From contig JAGPCY010000050.1 of assembly GCA_018057825.1 (NCBI GenBank), positions 1 through 62,201 on the forward strand: a stretch of 62,201 bases of DNA, given 5' to 3'. A program made the position numbers and the translations under genes. The notes below the pieces were generated by a model. The model was given only the letters and a program-made list of their open reading frames with translations. It was not told the DNA's origin and ran no database searches. This DNA is from Kofleriaceae bacterium (GTDB lineage: Bacteria; Myxococcota_A; Polyangia; Haliangiales; Haliangiaceae). Positions 1 through 8,076 of this stretch are shown here, in pieces (position 1 is the stretch's first letter; the number at the start of each line of letters is the position of its first letter).

Positions 1-345
1 GGGTCGGGGTCGGGGTCGGGTTCGGGTTCGGGGTCGGGTTCGGGTTCGGGTTCGGGTTCGGGTTCGGGTTCGGGTTCGGGTTCGGTCTCGGCCTCCGCCT
101 CAGTCTCGGACTCGGCCTCGGTCTCGGCCTCGGTCTCGGTCTCGGCCTCGGTCTCGGCCTCGGTCTCGGCCTCGGTCTCGGGTTCGGTCTCGGGTTCGGG
201 TTCGGTCTCGGTCTCCGCCATTGCCTCGGCCTCGGTCTCGGCCTCGGTCTCGGTCTCGGCCTCGGTCTCGGACTCGGTCTCGGCCTCGGTCTCGGTCTCG
301 GACTCGGTCTCGGTCTCCGCCTCGGTCTTCGGTCTCCCCCTCCGC
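1..345. repeat. GGNNTC hexanucleotide repeat array (first copy)
   Basis: An almost uninterrupted run of six-base units: GGGTTC at the left end, then mixed GGTCTC and GGCCTC units. It may extend beyond the window. The + strand has almost no A. The left part alternates GGG with three-base spacers, the spacing of telomere-like G-quadruplexes. Long open frames across it encode only Arg/Asp/Gly or Ser/Arg repeats and look spurious. A second array of the same units lies at 42631-42777. Bases 346-500 hold no gene I can support. Confidence 0.85.
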
Positions 346-500
346 CCCGGGTCTCCCCCGCCAGCCGCCCAATCGGCCGCGACCGCACGATCTTGCCGGC
401 CGATTCAGCCATCGTTGCCCGCACGCTCGCCCGCGTCGGCGCCCAAGGCCGCGGACCGTGGTCGTCGTCGGCTGGCGCGCGGCTTGCGACGAGGGGCGGC

Positions 501-782
501 ATGCCCACTCCCCGCTCCCCGTCCCCCGCCCGGCGCCCTCGCGCCCTGACCCACGCGGTCCGCGCTGCCCTCGCGGCCCTCCTCGCCACCGTGGCGGCCT
601 GCGCCGAAACCTCGACGATGGCGGTGCCCGGTCCACCGTGCGACGACTCCGGCCGCGCCGAGTACTGCAAGGAGACCTGCCCGACCGAGACCTGCCCCGA
701 CGCCACCCAGTCGAGCTGCGAGGCCGAGTGCGCGGCGTGCGCCCCCGAGGTCGCCTACTGCCCGGCGCCGAACCTGCCGTAG
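501..782 (+). CDS. Small Cys-rich lipoprotein
   Basis: A 93-residue protein of unknown function. A basic N-terminus is followed by a hydrophobic stretch ending in a lipobox-like VAAC, with the lipidated Cys near residue 34. The mature part has about ten cysteines in CxxxC and CxxxxC spacings, suggesting a disulfide-rich exported protein. An in-frame ATG exists at 393, but the 501 start gives a normal signal peptide while the longer form adds an implausible Arg-rich leader. The stop is ten bases from the 3' end of the convergent CHAT gene. Its Cys density recalls the paired lipoproteins at 32892-33832, but I see no clear alignment. Exact function unknown. Confidence 0.6.
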   Translation: MPTPRSPSPARRPRALTHAVRAALAALLATVAACAETSTMAVPGPPCDDSGRAEYCKETCPTETCPDATQSSCEAECAACAPEVAYCPAPNLP

Positions 783-791
783 GCGCGGCCG

Positions 792-3716
792 CTACTCGAA
801 CACCATGACCGCGGCCCGCCACGGCTCGCCGCCAGCGGCCCGCTCGGCCGCGACCGCCTCCGCCGGCGACGCGCCAGCGGCCAGGCGCGCCCGCACCGCG
901 GCGAAGAAGCGACCGGCGTCGTCGTCGGGGATCGGCACCGCGGCCGCGATCACCGCGCGCGCGCCCGCGGTCAGGAGCGCGTCGGGCAGTCCCCACCGTC
1001 GGTTGATGAGCGGCGAGGCCTGGGCGGCCTCACACGCCGCCAGGACGACGATCGGGCGGCCCGCGAGGGTCAGCCCGCCGAGCGTCGCGGCGGTCAACGC
1101 GAACCGGCCGTCGGGCTCCGGCGACAGCGCCAAGAGCGAGGCCTCGGCGCGGCCGAGATCGACCAGGCCATGGACGTGGAGCTCGACGTAGGCGGCGTCG
1201 GCCAGCGCGGAGATCACGCGGGTCGGCGTGGCCTCGGCCCCGGCCAGCACCTGATCGCCCGGGGCCTCGAGCGCACGGGTCCCGACCCGCGGCAGGCCGA
1301 GGGCCGCCGGCGGGCTCGGGTCGCGGATGATGACCGCGCGACCGGCGCTCGGAAGCGGCCCCGGCGACGGCGGCCGGCTGACGAAGGCCCAGGCCCGATC
1401 GATCGGCAACAGATCGGCGCGCGCGTGGAGCGGCGGCCGCGCGACCACCGACACCGTCGCGCATGCCGCCAAGGCCTGGGCGATCGACGGCGGCACCAGC
1501 TCGGCGGCGGTCGGGGCCAGCATCGCGGCGATGCGCGCGCGGTGGACCACCGGCGGCGCGGCCGCGGTCCGGGCCACCGCCGACACCCGATCGTCGTCGA
1601 GGGACACCGCCAAGACACACCCGGCGACGGGCGGCAGGCCGAGCTCACCCTCGACCAGCGCCAGGGCCGCGGCGCCGTCGCCGCGGGCGGCGGCGTCGTC
1701 GACCAGCGTGCTGTAGGCCCAGGCGCGAAATTCGCCGGCGTTGGCGTCGGTCGGCGCGGCGTCGGCGCCAGCGATCGCGGCGGTCAACGCGGCCCGGGCC
1801 GCCGTCGGATCGCGCTCGAGGTCGAGCCGCCCGCGAGCCGCCGCGGCCGCGATCCGCCCCACCGGATCGTCGGCGATCGCCGCGATCACCGCGTCGGCCC
1901 GCGCGCGATCGGCGGGGTCGCCGGTCAGGCGCGCGAGATCGACCGCGACCATGACCTGGGGCGCCGGCGGCGGCTCGCCGCACGCGCCGGGCGCCGGCAG
2001 GTGGGCGCGGACCCCGGCGACGTCGCCCTGCCAGAACGCCGCGGCGGCGCGCTCCAGCCCGACGAAACGTCGGCGCACGCAGTCGTCCGACGCCGCTGCC
2101 AGGTACTCGTCGAGGTAGGCCGCCATCGGCGCGAACCGCGCCCGCAGCCGCTCGATCTCGCCGAGATGGCCGACCGCCACCGACGCCAGGGCCGGCGTGC
2201 CGGCGGCCACCAGGTGCCCGCGCGCCGCGGTCGCCGCCGCCGCAGCCTCGGCGAGCCGCAGGCTGGCCAGGAGCTGCGCGGCCAGGTCGAGGCCGAGGGT
2301 GCCGCAGCGATAGGCCACGGTCGTCGGGCACGCCGCGATCGCGGCGCGCAAGGTCGCCTCGCTGCCGGCCAGGTCGCCGGCCGCGCGCTGGCGGCGCGCC
2401 CGCTCGCGGGCCACGTGCAGCGTGAACCACGGATCGCCCTCGTCCTCGGCGAGCGCGGCCAGGCGCGCGAACCGATCGTCGACGGCGCCGGCCAAGACGA
2501 TCGCGCCGTACAGCAGATCGGCTACCGCCGGCCCGGCGCGATCGAGCTCGCCGAGGAGCGCGTCGCTCGCGGCGGCGTCCAGGCCGCCGAGCACCAGGGA
2601 CCGGTAGCGGGCGGCGAACCGACCGCGGATCGCGAAGTCGCCGTCGGCGATTCGCGCCACGGCGCGCGCGGCGCCGTCGCCGCCGGTGGCGCGATCGATG
2701 GCCTGGGCCAAGGGCAGGAGTCGACGTGCGTCGTCGGCCGAGGTGGCGGCCCGCAAGGCGTCATGGAGCGCGATCCGGCTCGGCCCCGGGAAGCGCGCCG
2801 CCAGCGCGGGCTCGATCGCGCCGCGGCCCTCGAGGAGCGCGGCCTCGGCGGCGGTGAACTCGGCCAGGGCGCGCTCGCCGGCCTCGACCGGTCCGCGCAG
2901 GCCGTCGGCCAGGGCCCGCGCCTCGTCGCTCCAGCCGGGCTCGCCGGCGGCGGCGATCGCCGCGAAGGCGGCGGCCGCGGTGCGCGGCAAGCCGAGGTCG
3001 CGCAGCGCCAAGGCGCGGTTCCACGCCGCGGCCGGTGCGGGGCCGGCAGCCAACGCGCGGTCGGCCGCCTCGAGAGCCGCCAGCGGATCACCGGCCAGGA
3101 GCGCCAGCGCCGCGCGATCGATCTCGCTGCCGGGGTCGTCCGCCGACGCCAGCGCGGCACGGGCCCGCGCGAGATCGCCGCCCAGCACCAAGGCCCCGAC
3201 GTAGGCCCGGGGCGCGTGGGCCTCGAGGGCGGCCAGGTCGGCCAGCGCGAACCGCTCGCCGGCGATGGCGCCGCGCTCGACGCGCAGCGGCCGGTGACGA
3301 TCGAGCGCCGCGTCGGCGACCCGGACCTCGACGGCGCGGGTGGGCGCCAGGGCCAGGCGCGGCGCCGCCGCCCGCTGCGGCCCGGGGCGCGTGACCCACC
3401 AGCCGATCGCGACCGCCGCCGCCGCCGCCAGCCCGACGGCGACGAACACCGGGGCCGCCCGACGGGCGCGGCGCGGCGCCAGGGGCACCACCGGCGCCGG
3501 CTGGGACGCAGGCTTGGGCGCGGCCGCGAGGGCGGGTCCCGGCACCGCCGCCGCTGCGCGCTCGCCCCCGACCGCGGCGTCGATCGCCATCCACCCCGCG
3601 AGGTCGTCCTGGCAGCGCTGGCAACCGGCCAGGTGATCGAGCGCCGCGACCTCGGCCTCGGGGTCGAGCTGGCCGTCGTAGTAGCGCTGGGTCAGCGCGT
3701 GGACCTGTTCACTCAT
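792..3716 (-). CDS. Anti-sigma zinc-finger protein fused to a CHAT protease domain
   Basis: A 974-residue protein. Residues 1-45 carry an anti-sigma zinc finger of the H-x3-C-x2-C type (H28, C32, C35). After an Ala/Pro linker there is one membrane segment at about 89-108. A long alpha-helical, TPR-like region follows. The C-terminal 150 residues match the CHAT caspase-like fold, with a probable catalytic dyad His849 (in HVHG) and Cys895 (in LAACEAA). The start overlaps the sigma factor stop by eight bases (ATGAGTGA), so the two are translationally coupled and the zinc finger presumably binds that sigma factor. A longer frame to 3896 only reads through the sigma gene. Topology of the protease domain is inferred: with one membrane segment it would lie outside the cytoplasm, unusual for CHAT. 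Confidence 0.85.
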   Translation of the reverse strand: MSEQVHALTQRYYDGQLDPEAEVAALDHLAGCQRCQDDLAGWMAIDAAVGGERAAAAVPGPALAAAPKPASQPAPVVPLAPRRARRAAPVFVAVGLAAAAAVAIGWWVTRPGPQRAAAPRLALAPTRAVEVRVADAALDRHRPLRVERGAIAGERFALADLAALEAHAPRAYVGALVLGGDLARARAALASADDPGSEIDRAALALLAGDPLAALEAADRALAAGPAPAAAWNRALALRDLGLPRTAAAAFAAIAAAGEPGWSDEARALADGLRGPVEAGERALAEFTAAEAALLEGRGAIEPALAARFPGPSRIALHDALRAATSADDARRLLPLAQAIDRATGGDGAARAVARIADGDFAIRGRFAARYRSLVLGGLDAAASDALLGELDRAGPAVADLLYGAIVLAGAVDDRFARLAALAEDEGDPWFTLHVARERARRQRAAGDLAGSEATLRAAIAACPTTVAYRCGTLGLDLAAQLLASLRLAEAAAAATAARGHLVAAGTPALASVAVGHLGEIERLRARFAPMAAYLDEYLAAASDDCVRRRFVGLERAAAAFWQGDVAGVRAHLPAPGACGEPPPAPQVMVAVDLARLTGDPADRARADAVIAAIADDPVGRIAAAAARGRLDLERDPTAARAALTAAIAGADAAPTDANAGEFRAWAYSTLVDDAAARGDGAAALALVEGELGLPPVAGCVLAVSLDDDRVSAVARTAAAPPVVHRARIAAMLAPTAAELVPPSIAQALAACATVSVVARPPLHARADLLPIDRAWAFVSRPPSPGPLPSAGRAVIIRDPSPPAALGLPRVGTRALEAPGDQVLAGAEATPTRVISALADAAYVELHVHGLVDLGRAEASLLALSPEPDGRFALTAATLGGLTLAGRPIVVLAACEAAQASPLINRRWGLPDALLTAGARAVIAAAVPIPDDDAGRFFAAVRARLAAGASPAEAVAAERAAGGEPWRAAVMVFE

Positions 3717-4245
3717 CGTCGACCCCCGTGAACATGGCGCGGATCCGCCGGCGCGCCCGCAGGATGCGCGTGCCGACGGTGTTGCGGCTGATCCCGAGGC
3801 GCTCGCTGACCTCCAGGTACGACAGGCCGTCGACCGTGTAGAGCCGGAACGCCTCGCGCAGCTCCTCGGGCAAGGCGGCGATCCGCTCGTGGACATCCCG
3901 AGCGCTCAGGCGGTGCCACCACGGCTCGACCTCGGGCTCGGGGCTAGCCAGCTCCTCGGTGGCCACCGGCGCCACCGCGCGGCTGCGCCGCACCAGATCG
4001 ATGAACCGGTTGTGCATGACCCGGGTGAGCCAGGCGCGGACCGGCACGTCGGCCGGGATGCGCTCGGCGTTGGTGACCAGGCGCTCGAGGACATCTTGGA
4101 CCAGGTCGCCGGGGTCGAGCTGCGTCCGACATAGCCGGAGGGCCATCGCCCGCAGGAACGGCTCATGCTCGCGCACCAGCGCAGCCAGGGCGGCGCGCCG
4201 ATCGGCGTCGGACGGCGGCGGATCGGCCGGTGGCGGCTTTTCCAT
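3709..4245 (-). CDS. ECF-type RNA polymerase sigma factor
   Basis: A 178-residue sigma-70 family ECF factor. Region 2 begins around PFLRAMALRLC and includes the DLVQDVLERL core-binding helix. Region 4 contains LSYLEVSERLGISRNTVGTR, a typical helix-turn-helix for the -35 element. The chosen ATG at 4245 is the first that leaves a complete region 2; the longer frame to 5298 crosses another gene. It is followed at once by the zinc-finger/CHAT protein and is divergent from the lipoprotein at 4351. As usual for ECF factors, activity is probably set by release from the anti-sigma partner. The target promoters are not evident. Confidence 0.9.
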   Translation of the reverse strand: MEKPPPADPPPSDADRRAALAALVREHEPFLRAMALRLCRTQLDPGDLVQDVLERLVTNAERIPADVPVRAWLTRVMHNRFIDLVRRSRAVAPVATEELASPEPEVEPWWHRLSARDVHERIAALPEELREAFRLYTVDGLSYLEVSERLGISRNTVGTRILRARRRIRAMFTGVDDE

Positions 4246-4350
4246 GGGGGTGAGGCGGAATTTTGCCGGGTCGGACCGTAATAGCGTCAGCGGACATTGG
4301 TCCGCCCAGTTCCCACCCGGCCACTCGATCATCGCACAGGGAGTCCCACC

Positions 4351-4821
4351 ATGGCACACCGCCCCAGCCTCATCCTCTCGATCCCCCTCCTCGCCCTCGC
4401 CGCCGCTTGCGCCGACCCGGCCCCGCCCTCGACCGCGACCCACGAGGCCGCCCTCCAGGCGCCGGCCCCGCGCGTCTGGGACGGCACCCTCACGCCCTCG
4501 CCGACCGGCAAGGCCACCCTGGTGTTCTACGCCGACCTGTACCAGGCCGACCGGCTGCACGCCTGGTTCGTCGACGCCAACACCCTGGCCGTCTACGATC
4601 ACCTCAAGCTCAAGCGCGACGAGCTGGGCGCGGTGGTCGCCAACGCGCTCCTCATCGACCCCGACCTGGCGGTGGCGGGCAGCACCGTGCAGCCGGTCCC
4701 GGTCGGCGGCGGCAAGGGCCCCCGCCCCGGCACCGAGGAGTTCTACGTCCGCGAGATGGCCCGGGGCCTGCCGGAGCTTCAGCGCGAGTCCATGGCGCTC
4801 GCCGAGCTCGGCGCGCCGTAG
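4351..4821 (+). CDS. Small lipoprotein of unknown function
   Basis: A 156-residue exported lipoprotein. The N-terminus has a hydrophobic core ending in LALAAAC, with the lipidated Cys at residue 20, so it should be membrane-anchored after signal peptidase II cleavage. The mature part has no family I recognise; it is acidic and mixed alpha/beta in appearance. The ATG at 4351 places the signal peptide at the N-terminus, while an in-frame start at 4297 would add 18 residues. It diverges from the ECF sigma factor, sharing about 105 bases of regulatory space, so it is a reasonable candidate member of that regulon. That link is inference only. Confidence 0.75.
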   Translation: MAHRPSLILSIPLLALAAACADPAPPSTATHEAALQAPAPRVWDGTLTPSPTGKATLVFYADLYQADRLHAWFVDANTLAVYDHLKLKRDELGAVVANALLIDPDLAVAGSTVQPVPVGGGKGPRPGTEEFYVREMARGLPELQRESMALAELGAP

Positions 4822-4970
4822 TCGCAGCGCGGCGGCGCTCACGACGGCGCTCTCCGGCAAAGGGCGGGGCTGGGAAGGCGAGTCACGGGAGGCTCCGGCG
4901 GTAGAACGAGCGAGACCGCCGAAGTTCCCGCGCCGCCGGTCGGATGCCCCCCAGCCTGCCGATCGAGGCG
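4822..4970. other. Convergent intergenic region with a weak hairpin
   Basis: Between two converging genes. It contains a seven-base inverted repeat, CGGCGGT at 4896-4902 and ACCGCCG at 4915-4921, with a 12-base loop and no T-run. This may act as a weak terminator or may be chance in such GC-rich DNA. I see no gene. Confidence 0.3.
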
Positions 4971-5252
4971 CTAGCGATCGGCGGCGATCGCGAAGCCCGC
5001 GGCCCGGCCCGTCGACGGCTGCGCATCGATCGCGAGCTCGGTGACCTCGATCCCGGCGACCTCGGCCAGCCGCGGGCCGCGCCGACAGAACCCGACCAGC
5101 GCCGCGACCGCATCGGCCGGCCCCGCGGCCTCGAGCTCGACCGCGCCGTCCGCGCGGTTGGCGACCCACCCCGAGAGCCCCAGGCGCGTCGCAAGGCGAG
5201 CGGTCGACGCGCGAAAGCGAAGGGCCCGCGAATGAACACGTCGGTCGAAGAT
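4971..5252 (-). pseudogene. Acylphosphatase-like gene, apparently degraded at its 5' end
   Basis: The C-terminal 75 codons clearly read as an acylphosphatase: LATRLGLSGWVANRADGAVE is followed by a GP-centred strand and a C-terminal strand. The catalytic Asn (in WVAN) and the Arg after the phosphate loop (in LRFR) are present. The canonical GxVQGVxFR loop is replaced by the shorter VHSRALRFR, and no ATG, GTG or TTG lies in frame close to the expected start; the frame stays open upstream only by chance. About 93 codons from an ATC at 5252 would match family length. It is either a decaying gene or one with a rare start. Acylphosphatases hydrolyse carboxyl-phosphate bonds in the cytoplasm. Confidence 0.45.
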
Positions 5253-5435
5253 CGCGGTCGAGGCGCCCGGATGGCAAGGCGCGAGGAGCGGCGCACACTC
5301 TCGGTCTGAAACCGACGAGTAACGCCGCCAGCCGGGATGGATCGGCCGCGAGATCGGCTGGGTTGTTCTTTCGCGGGCCCTAACGCCCTGGACCCGGCCG
5401 GTGACCACCGCGCGGATCCGACGTACCGGCGCGCC

Positions 5436-5465
5436 TTGACCGATCGCCATCGAGGTCCCTACTCT
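5436..5465 (+). promoter_or_regulatory. Candidate sigma70 promoter of the rho-like gene
   Basis: TTGACC at 5436-5441 and TACTCT at 5460-5465 are separated by 18 bases. This predicts transcription from about 5472 and argues that the in-frame ATG at 5337 is not the translation start. Based on consensus similarity only. Confidence 0.45.
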
Positions 5466-5519
5466 AGTCGTCACCTCCGCTCGTGTCGCGTCGCCTGGCG
5501 CGGCGCCAACCTCCCGCCC

Positions 5520-6788
5520 GTGGCCCCGCCCAGCCCCTCGTCCTCGTCGAACGCTCTGCCGGCCGCCGCGCTGGAGCTGGGTGCGCTGCGCCGCATGCCC
5601 GAGGCCGACCTGCTCGCCACCGCCGAGCGCCTGGGCGTCGACGACGCGCGCGAGCTGCGCAAGAGCGACCTGATCCTGGCCGTGCTCGAAGCCCACGCCG
5701 ACCGGCGCGGCGAGACCCACGCCGAGGGCGTGCTCGAGGTGCTGAGCGACGGCTTCGGCTTCTTGCGCAACCCCGACGCCACGTTCGCGCCCGGGGCCGA
5801 CGACGTCTACGTCTCGCCGTCGCAGATCCGGCGGTTCGGGCTGCGCACCGGCGACACCGTCCGCGGCACCGTGCGCGCGCCTAAGGAGAGCGAGCGCTAC
5901 TTCGCGCTCCTGCGGGTCGAGACCGTCGAGGGCGGCCCCGCCGATCAGCACCCGCACCGCGCCGATTTCGAGCACCGTCCGGCCGGCCCGGCGACCGCGA
6001 GCCTGGACGTGCGCGGCGCGCCAGCGCTGGTGCGCCACGCCGATCTGCTGGCGCCCCTGGGGCTCGGCCAGCGCATCCTGATCAAGGCGCCGCCGCGCGG
6101 CGGCAAGAGCGGGCTCCTCGGTGAGCTGACCCGGGCCTTGGTCGCCAACCATCCGACCGCCCACGTCACCCTGGTCGCGATCGACGTCCGCCCCGAGGAG
6201 GCCGGCGAGCTCGGCCGCGGCCTCGACGGCCACGTCGCGGTCTCGACCCTGGCCGATCCTCCAGCCCGCCACGTCCAGCTCGTCGAGATGCTGGTCGAGC
6301 GCGGCAAGCGGATCGCCGAGGCCGGCGGCGACGCGATCGTGGTGATCGACTCGCTGGGTCGCCTGGCCCGCGCCTGGAACGTCGTCGCGCCGCCCAGCGG
6401 CCGCGCGCTGATCGGCGCCCTCGACGCCGCGGCCGCGGTCCGGGTCCGCCGGCTGTGGGCCGGGGCCCGCCGGCTGCTCGGCGGCGGCAGCTTGACCCTG
6501 ATCGGCACCCTCACCATCGACTCGGGCCAGCGCCTCGACGAGGTCATGGCCGACGAGCTGGCCGAGACCGCGTCGGCCGAGCTGGTGCTGGGGCGCCCGA
6601 CGCCGGGCGCCGCCCCGACACTCGACCGCGCCGCCAGCTACTCGCGCCAGGCCGAGGCCCTGGTCGGCGACCTCACCGCCTGGCACCGCGCCCGGACCGC
6701 CGACGACGCCGCGGTCGCGACCGCCGCCTCCACTGCTGGCGATCGCGCCGCGCTGATCGCCGCGGTGAGCGCCGCGCTGGCTGGCTGA
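5520..6788 (+). CDS. Divergent Rho-family transcription termination factor
   Basis: A 422-residue RecA-type ATPase with Rho architecture: an N-terminal Rho helical domain, a cold-shock RNA-binding domain ([12 protein letters not shown]), then the helicase core. The P-loop is PPRGGKSG instead of the usual PPRAGKT. Walker B reads [15 protein letters not shown]. The Q-loop and R-loop differ strongly from canonical Rho: the R-loop motif with its conserved Lys is replaced by [14 protein letters not shown], and the usual RSGTR becomes YSR. A GTG start at 5520 lies downstream of the promoter; ATG 5337 would precede it. Its stop overlaps the next ATG by one base. It is probably a second, specialised Rho, and a canonical rho should exist elsewhere. 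Confidence 0.85.
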   Translation: MAPPSPSSSSNALPAAALELGALRRMPEADLLATAERLGVDDARELRKSDLILAVLEAHADRRGETHAEGVLEVLSDGFGFLRNPDATFAPGADDVYVSPSQIRRFGLRTGDTVRGTVRAPKESERYFALLRVETVEGGPADQHPHRADFEHRPAGPATASLDVRGAPALVRHADLLAPLGLGQRILIKAPPRGGKSGLLGELTRALVANHPTAHVTLVAIDVRPEEAGELGRGLDGHVAVSTLADPPARHVQLVEMLVERGKRIAEAGGDAIVVIDSLGRLARAWNVVAPPSGRALIGALDAAAAVRVRRLWAGARRLLGGGSLTLIGTLTIDSGQRLDEVMADELAETASAELVLGRPTPGAAPTLDRAASYSRQAEALVGDLTAWHRARTADDAAVATAASTAGDRAALIAAVSAALAG

Positions 6789-7651
6789 TGGCGCGGCTCC
6801 TGCGCCTGCCCGACCACGGGGTCCTGATCGTCTGCACCGACCTCCAGGGCTGCCTGCGCGACTTCCATCGGATCGTCGAGGTCTTCGACGAGGCCACCGA
6901 GGCCACCGGCGGCGACGCCCACCTCTTGTTCACCGGCGATCTGATCCACGGTCCGTACCTCGAGGCGGCCGACTGGCCCGACTTCCTGGGCGAGTACTAC
7001 CGCGACGCCTCCGACGAGGTGATCGATGAGTTCGTCGTGCTGTCGCTGCGCCACCCCGGGCGGGTCCACGCGCTCCTCGGCAACCACGAGCATGGCCACA
7101 TCGGCGGGCCTCACACCTCGAAGTTCGCCCACGACGAGGTCGACGTCCTCGAGCGGCGCCTCGGCCCGGCCGCGGCCGCCCGCCTGCGCGAGGTCCTGCG
7201 CGGCTTCGCCCTGGCCGCGGTCGCGCCGTGCGGCGCGGTCTTCACCCACGGCGCTCCCGGCGCCGCGATCGACTCGCCGGCCGACATCGAGGCCGCGTCC
7301 CTCGACGGCTTCGCCGCCGGCGCGCCCTTCGACATCTTCGACGTGCCGGTGATCGGCCCGATCCTGTGGGCCCGCTCGGCGGCGCCAGCCGCCGCCGCCC
7401 GGTTCGTGCGCGCCCTGGGCGGCCGGTTCTGCATCTACGGCCACGACGTGATCCCCGAGGGCTTCGAGCGGATCGGCGACGAGCAGATGGTGGTGTCGAC
7501 CAGCTTCGGCGTCCCCGACGCGCGCAAGGTCTACGTCCGCCTCGACCTGGGCGCGCGCTACCGCTCGGTCCAGGACCTCGCGCCGGGCCGCGAGATCCTG
7601 CCGCTCTATCCCTCCCAGGATCCGGCGCGGCCGCCCTGGCTAGGCCCCTGA
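6788..7651 (+). CDS. Calcineurin-like metallophosphoesterase (PPP-type)
   Basis: A 287-residue protein with the ordered metallophosphoesterase motifs: VCTDLQG near residue 14, [23 protein letters not shown] and YGHD near the end. These supply the dinuclear metal ligands and the catalytic His of the bis(5'-nucleosyl)-tetraphosphatase / PPP phosphatase group. The first motif is normally DxH; here the His is Gln (DLQ), which removes a usual metal ligand. The start overlaps the rho-like stop (TGATG), so the two are co-translated. No signal peptide; cytoplasmic. The substrate cannot be told from sequence. A hairpin follows the gene. Confidence 0.8.
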   Translation: MARLLRLPDHGVLIVCTDLQGCLRDFHRIVEVFDEATEATGGDAHLLFTGDLIHGPYLEAADWPDFLGEYYRDASDEVIDEFVVLSLRHPGRVHALLGNHEHGHIGGPHTSKFAHDEVDVLERRLGPAAAARLREVLRGFALAAVAPCGAVFTHGAPGAAIDSPADIEAASLDGFAAGAPFDIFDVPVIGPILWARSAAPAAAARFVRALGGRFCIYGHDVIPEGFERIGDEQMVVSTSFGVPDARKVYVRLDLGARYRSVQDLAPGREILPLYPSQDPARPPWLGP

Positions 7652-7693
7652 CGGCCTGGCCCCTCCCCCGGCTGGCGCCTAACCCGCTGAAAT

Positions 7694-7716
7694 GCGTCAG
7701 GCCTCCCGCCTGACGC
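7694..7716. terminator. Perfect 9-bp hairpin after the phosphoesterase gene
   Basis: GCGTCAGGC at 7694-7702 and GCCTGACGC at 7708-7716 form a perfect nine-pair stem with a five-base loop. There is no downstream T-run, so it may be a weak or Rho-assisted terminator, or a structured leader element for rpmE, which starts about 107 bases later. Confidence 0.55.
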
Positions 7717-7822
7717 GGTCCGGCCGTAGACCGCCGGCCGCGAACCTGCTAGTAAACGCCTCCGCTTTGGCCCGCACCCCCCGGCGCAATCTCGCGTCGG
7801 CACGCGTGGCCCCGAGGACACC

Positions 7823-8029
7823 ATGAAGGACACCGCCGCTCACCCGCACTACCGCCCGAGCAAGATCTCCTGCGCCTGCGGGATGATCTACGACACGTTC
7901 TCGACCAAGGGCGACTTCGCCGTCGAGATCTGCGCCAAGTGCCACCCGTTCTTCACCGGCCAGCAGAAGCTCCTCGACACCGCCGGCCGCATCGACCGGT
8001 TCAAGAAGAAGTACGGCACCAAGACCTGA
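7823..8029 (+). CDS. rpmE: 50S ribosomal protein L31
   Basis: A 68-residue ribosomal protein L31 of the zinc-binding (C+) type. It has CAC at residues 18-20 and CAKC at 37-40, the four-Cys zinc site, and the typical basic C-terminus ending RFKKKYG. L31 bridges the central protuberance of the 50S subunit with the 30S head. Length and motifs match the family. The gene precedes prfA by 47 bases, the common rpmE-prfA arrangement. The leader of about 107 bases contains a stable hairpin and a possible -10 box, TAGTAA, at 7750-7755. Confidence 0.95.
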   Translation: MKDTAAHPHYRPSKISCACGMIYDTFSTKGDFAVEICAKCHPFFTGQQKLLDTAGRIDRFKKKYGTKT

Positions 8030-8076
8030 TCGACGACGGCGGCCCCGGCCGCACCTGATCAGGATCAGGTCGCCCC

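Noticed and set aside
1-345. CRISPR array
   Set aside because: Six-base direct repeats without unique spacers or cas genes; it is a simple-sequence array.
100-996. Arg/Asp/Gly-repeat protein encoded across the first hexamer array
   Set aside because: The repeat has a length divisible by three, so frames stay open; no folded domain, and it overlaps the small lipoprotein and CHAT genes.
1170-3731. Long + strand frame (853 codons) across the anti-sigma/CHAT gene
   Set aside because: Composition is dominated by Arg, Gly and His with no domains. It is the antisense shadow expected in GC-rich DNA, while the minus frame has clear motifs.
5337-5519. ATG 5337 as the start of the rho-like gene
   Set aside because: It precedes the likely promoter at 5436-5465 and adds 61 residues not seen in Rho.
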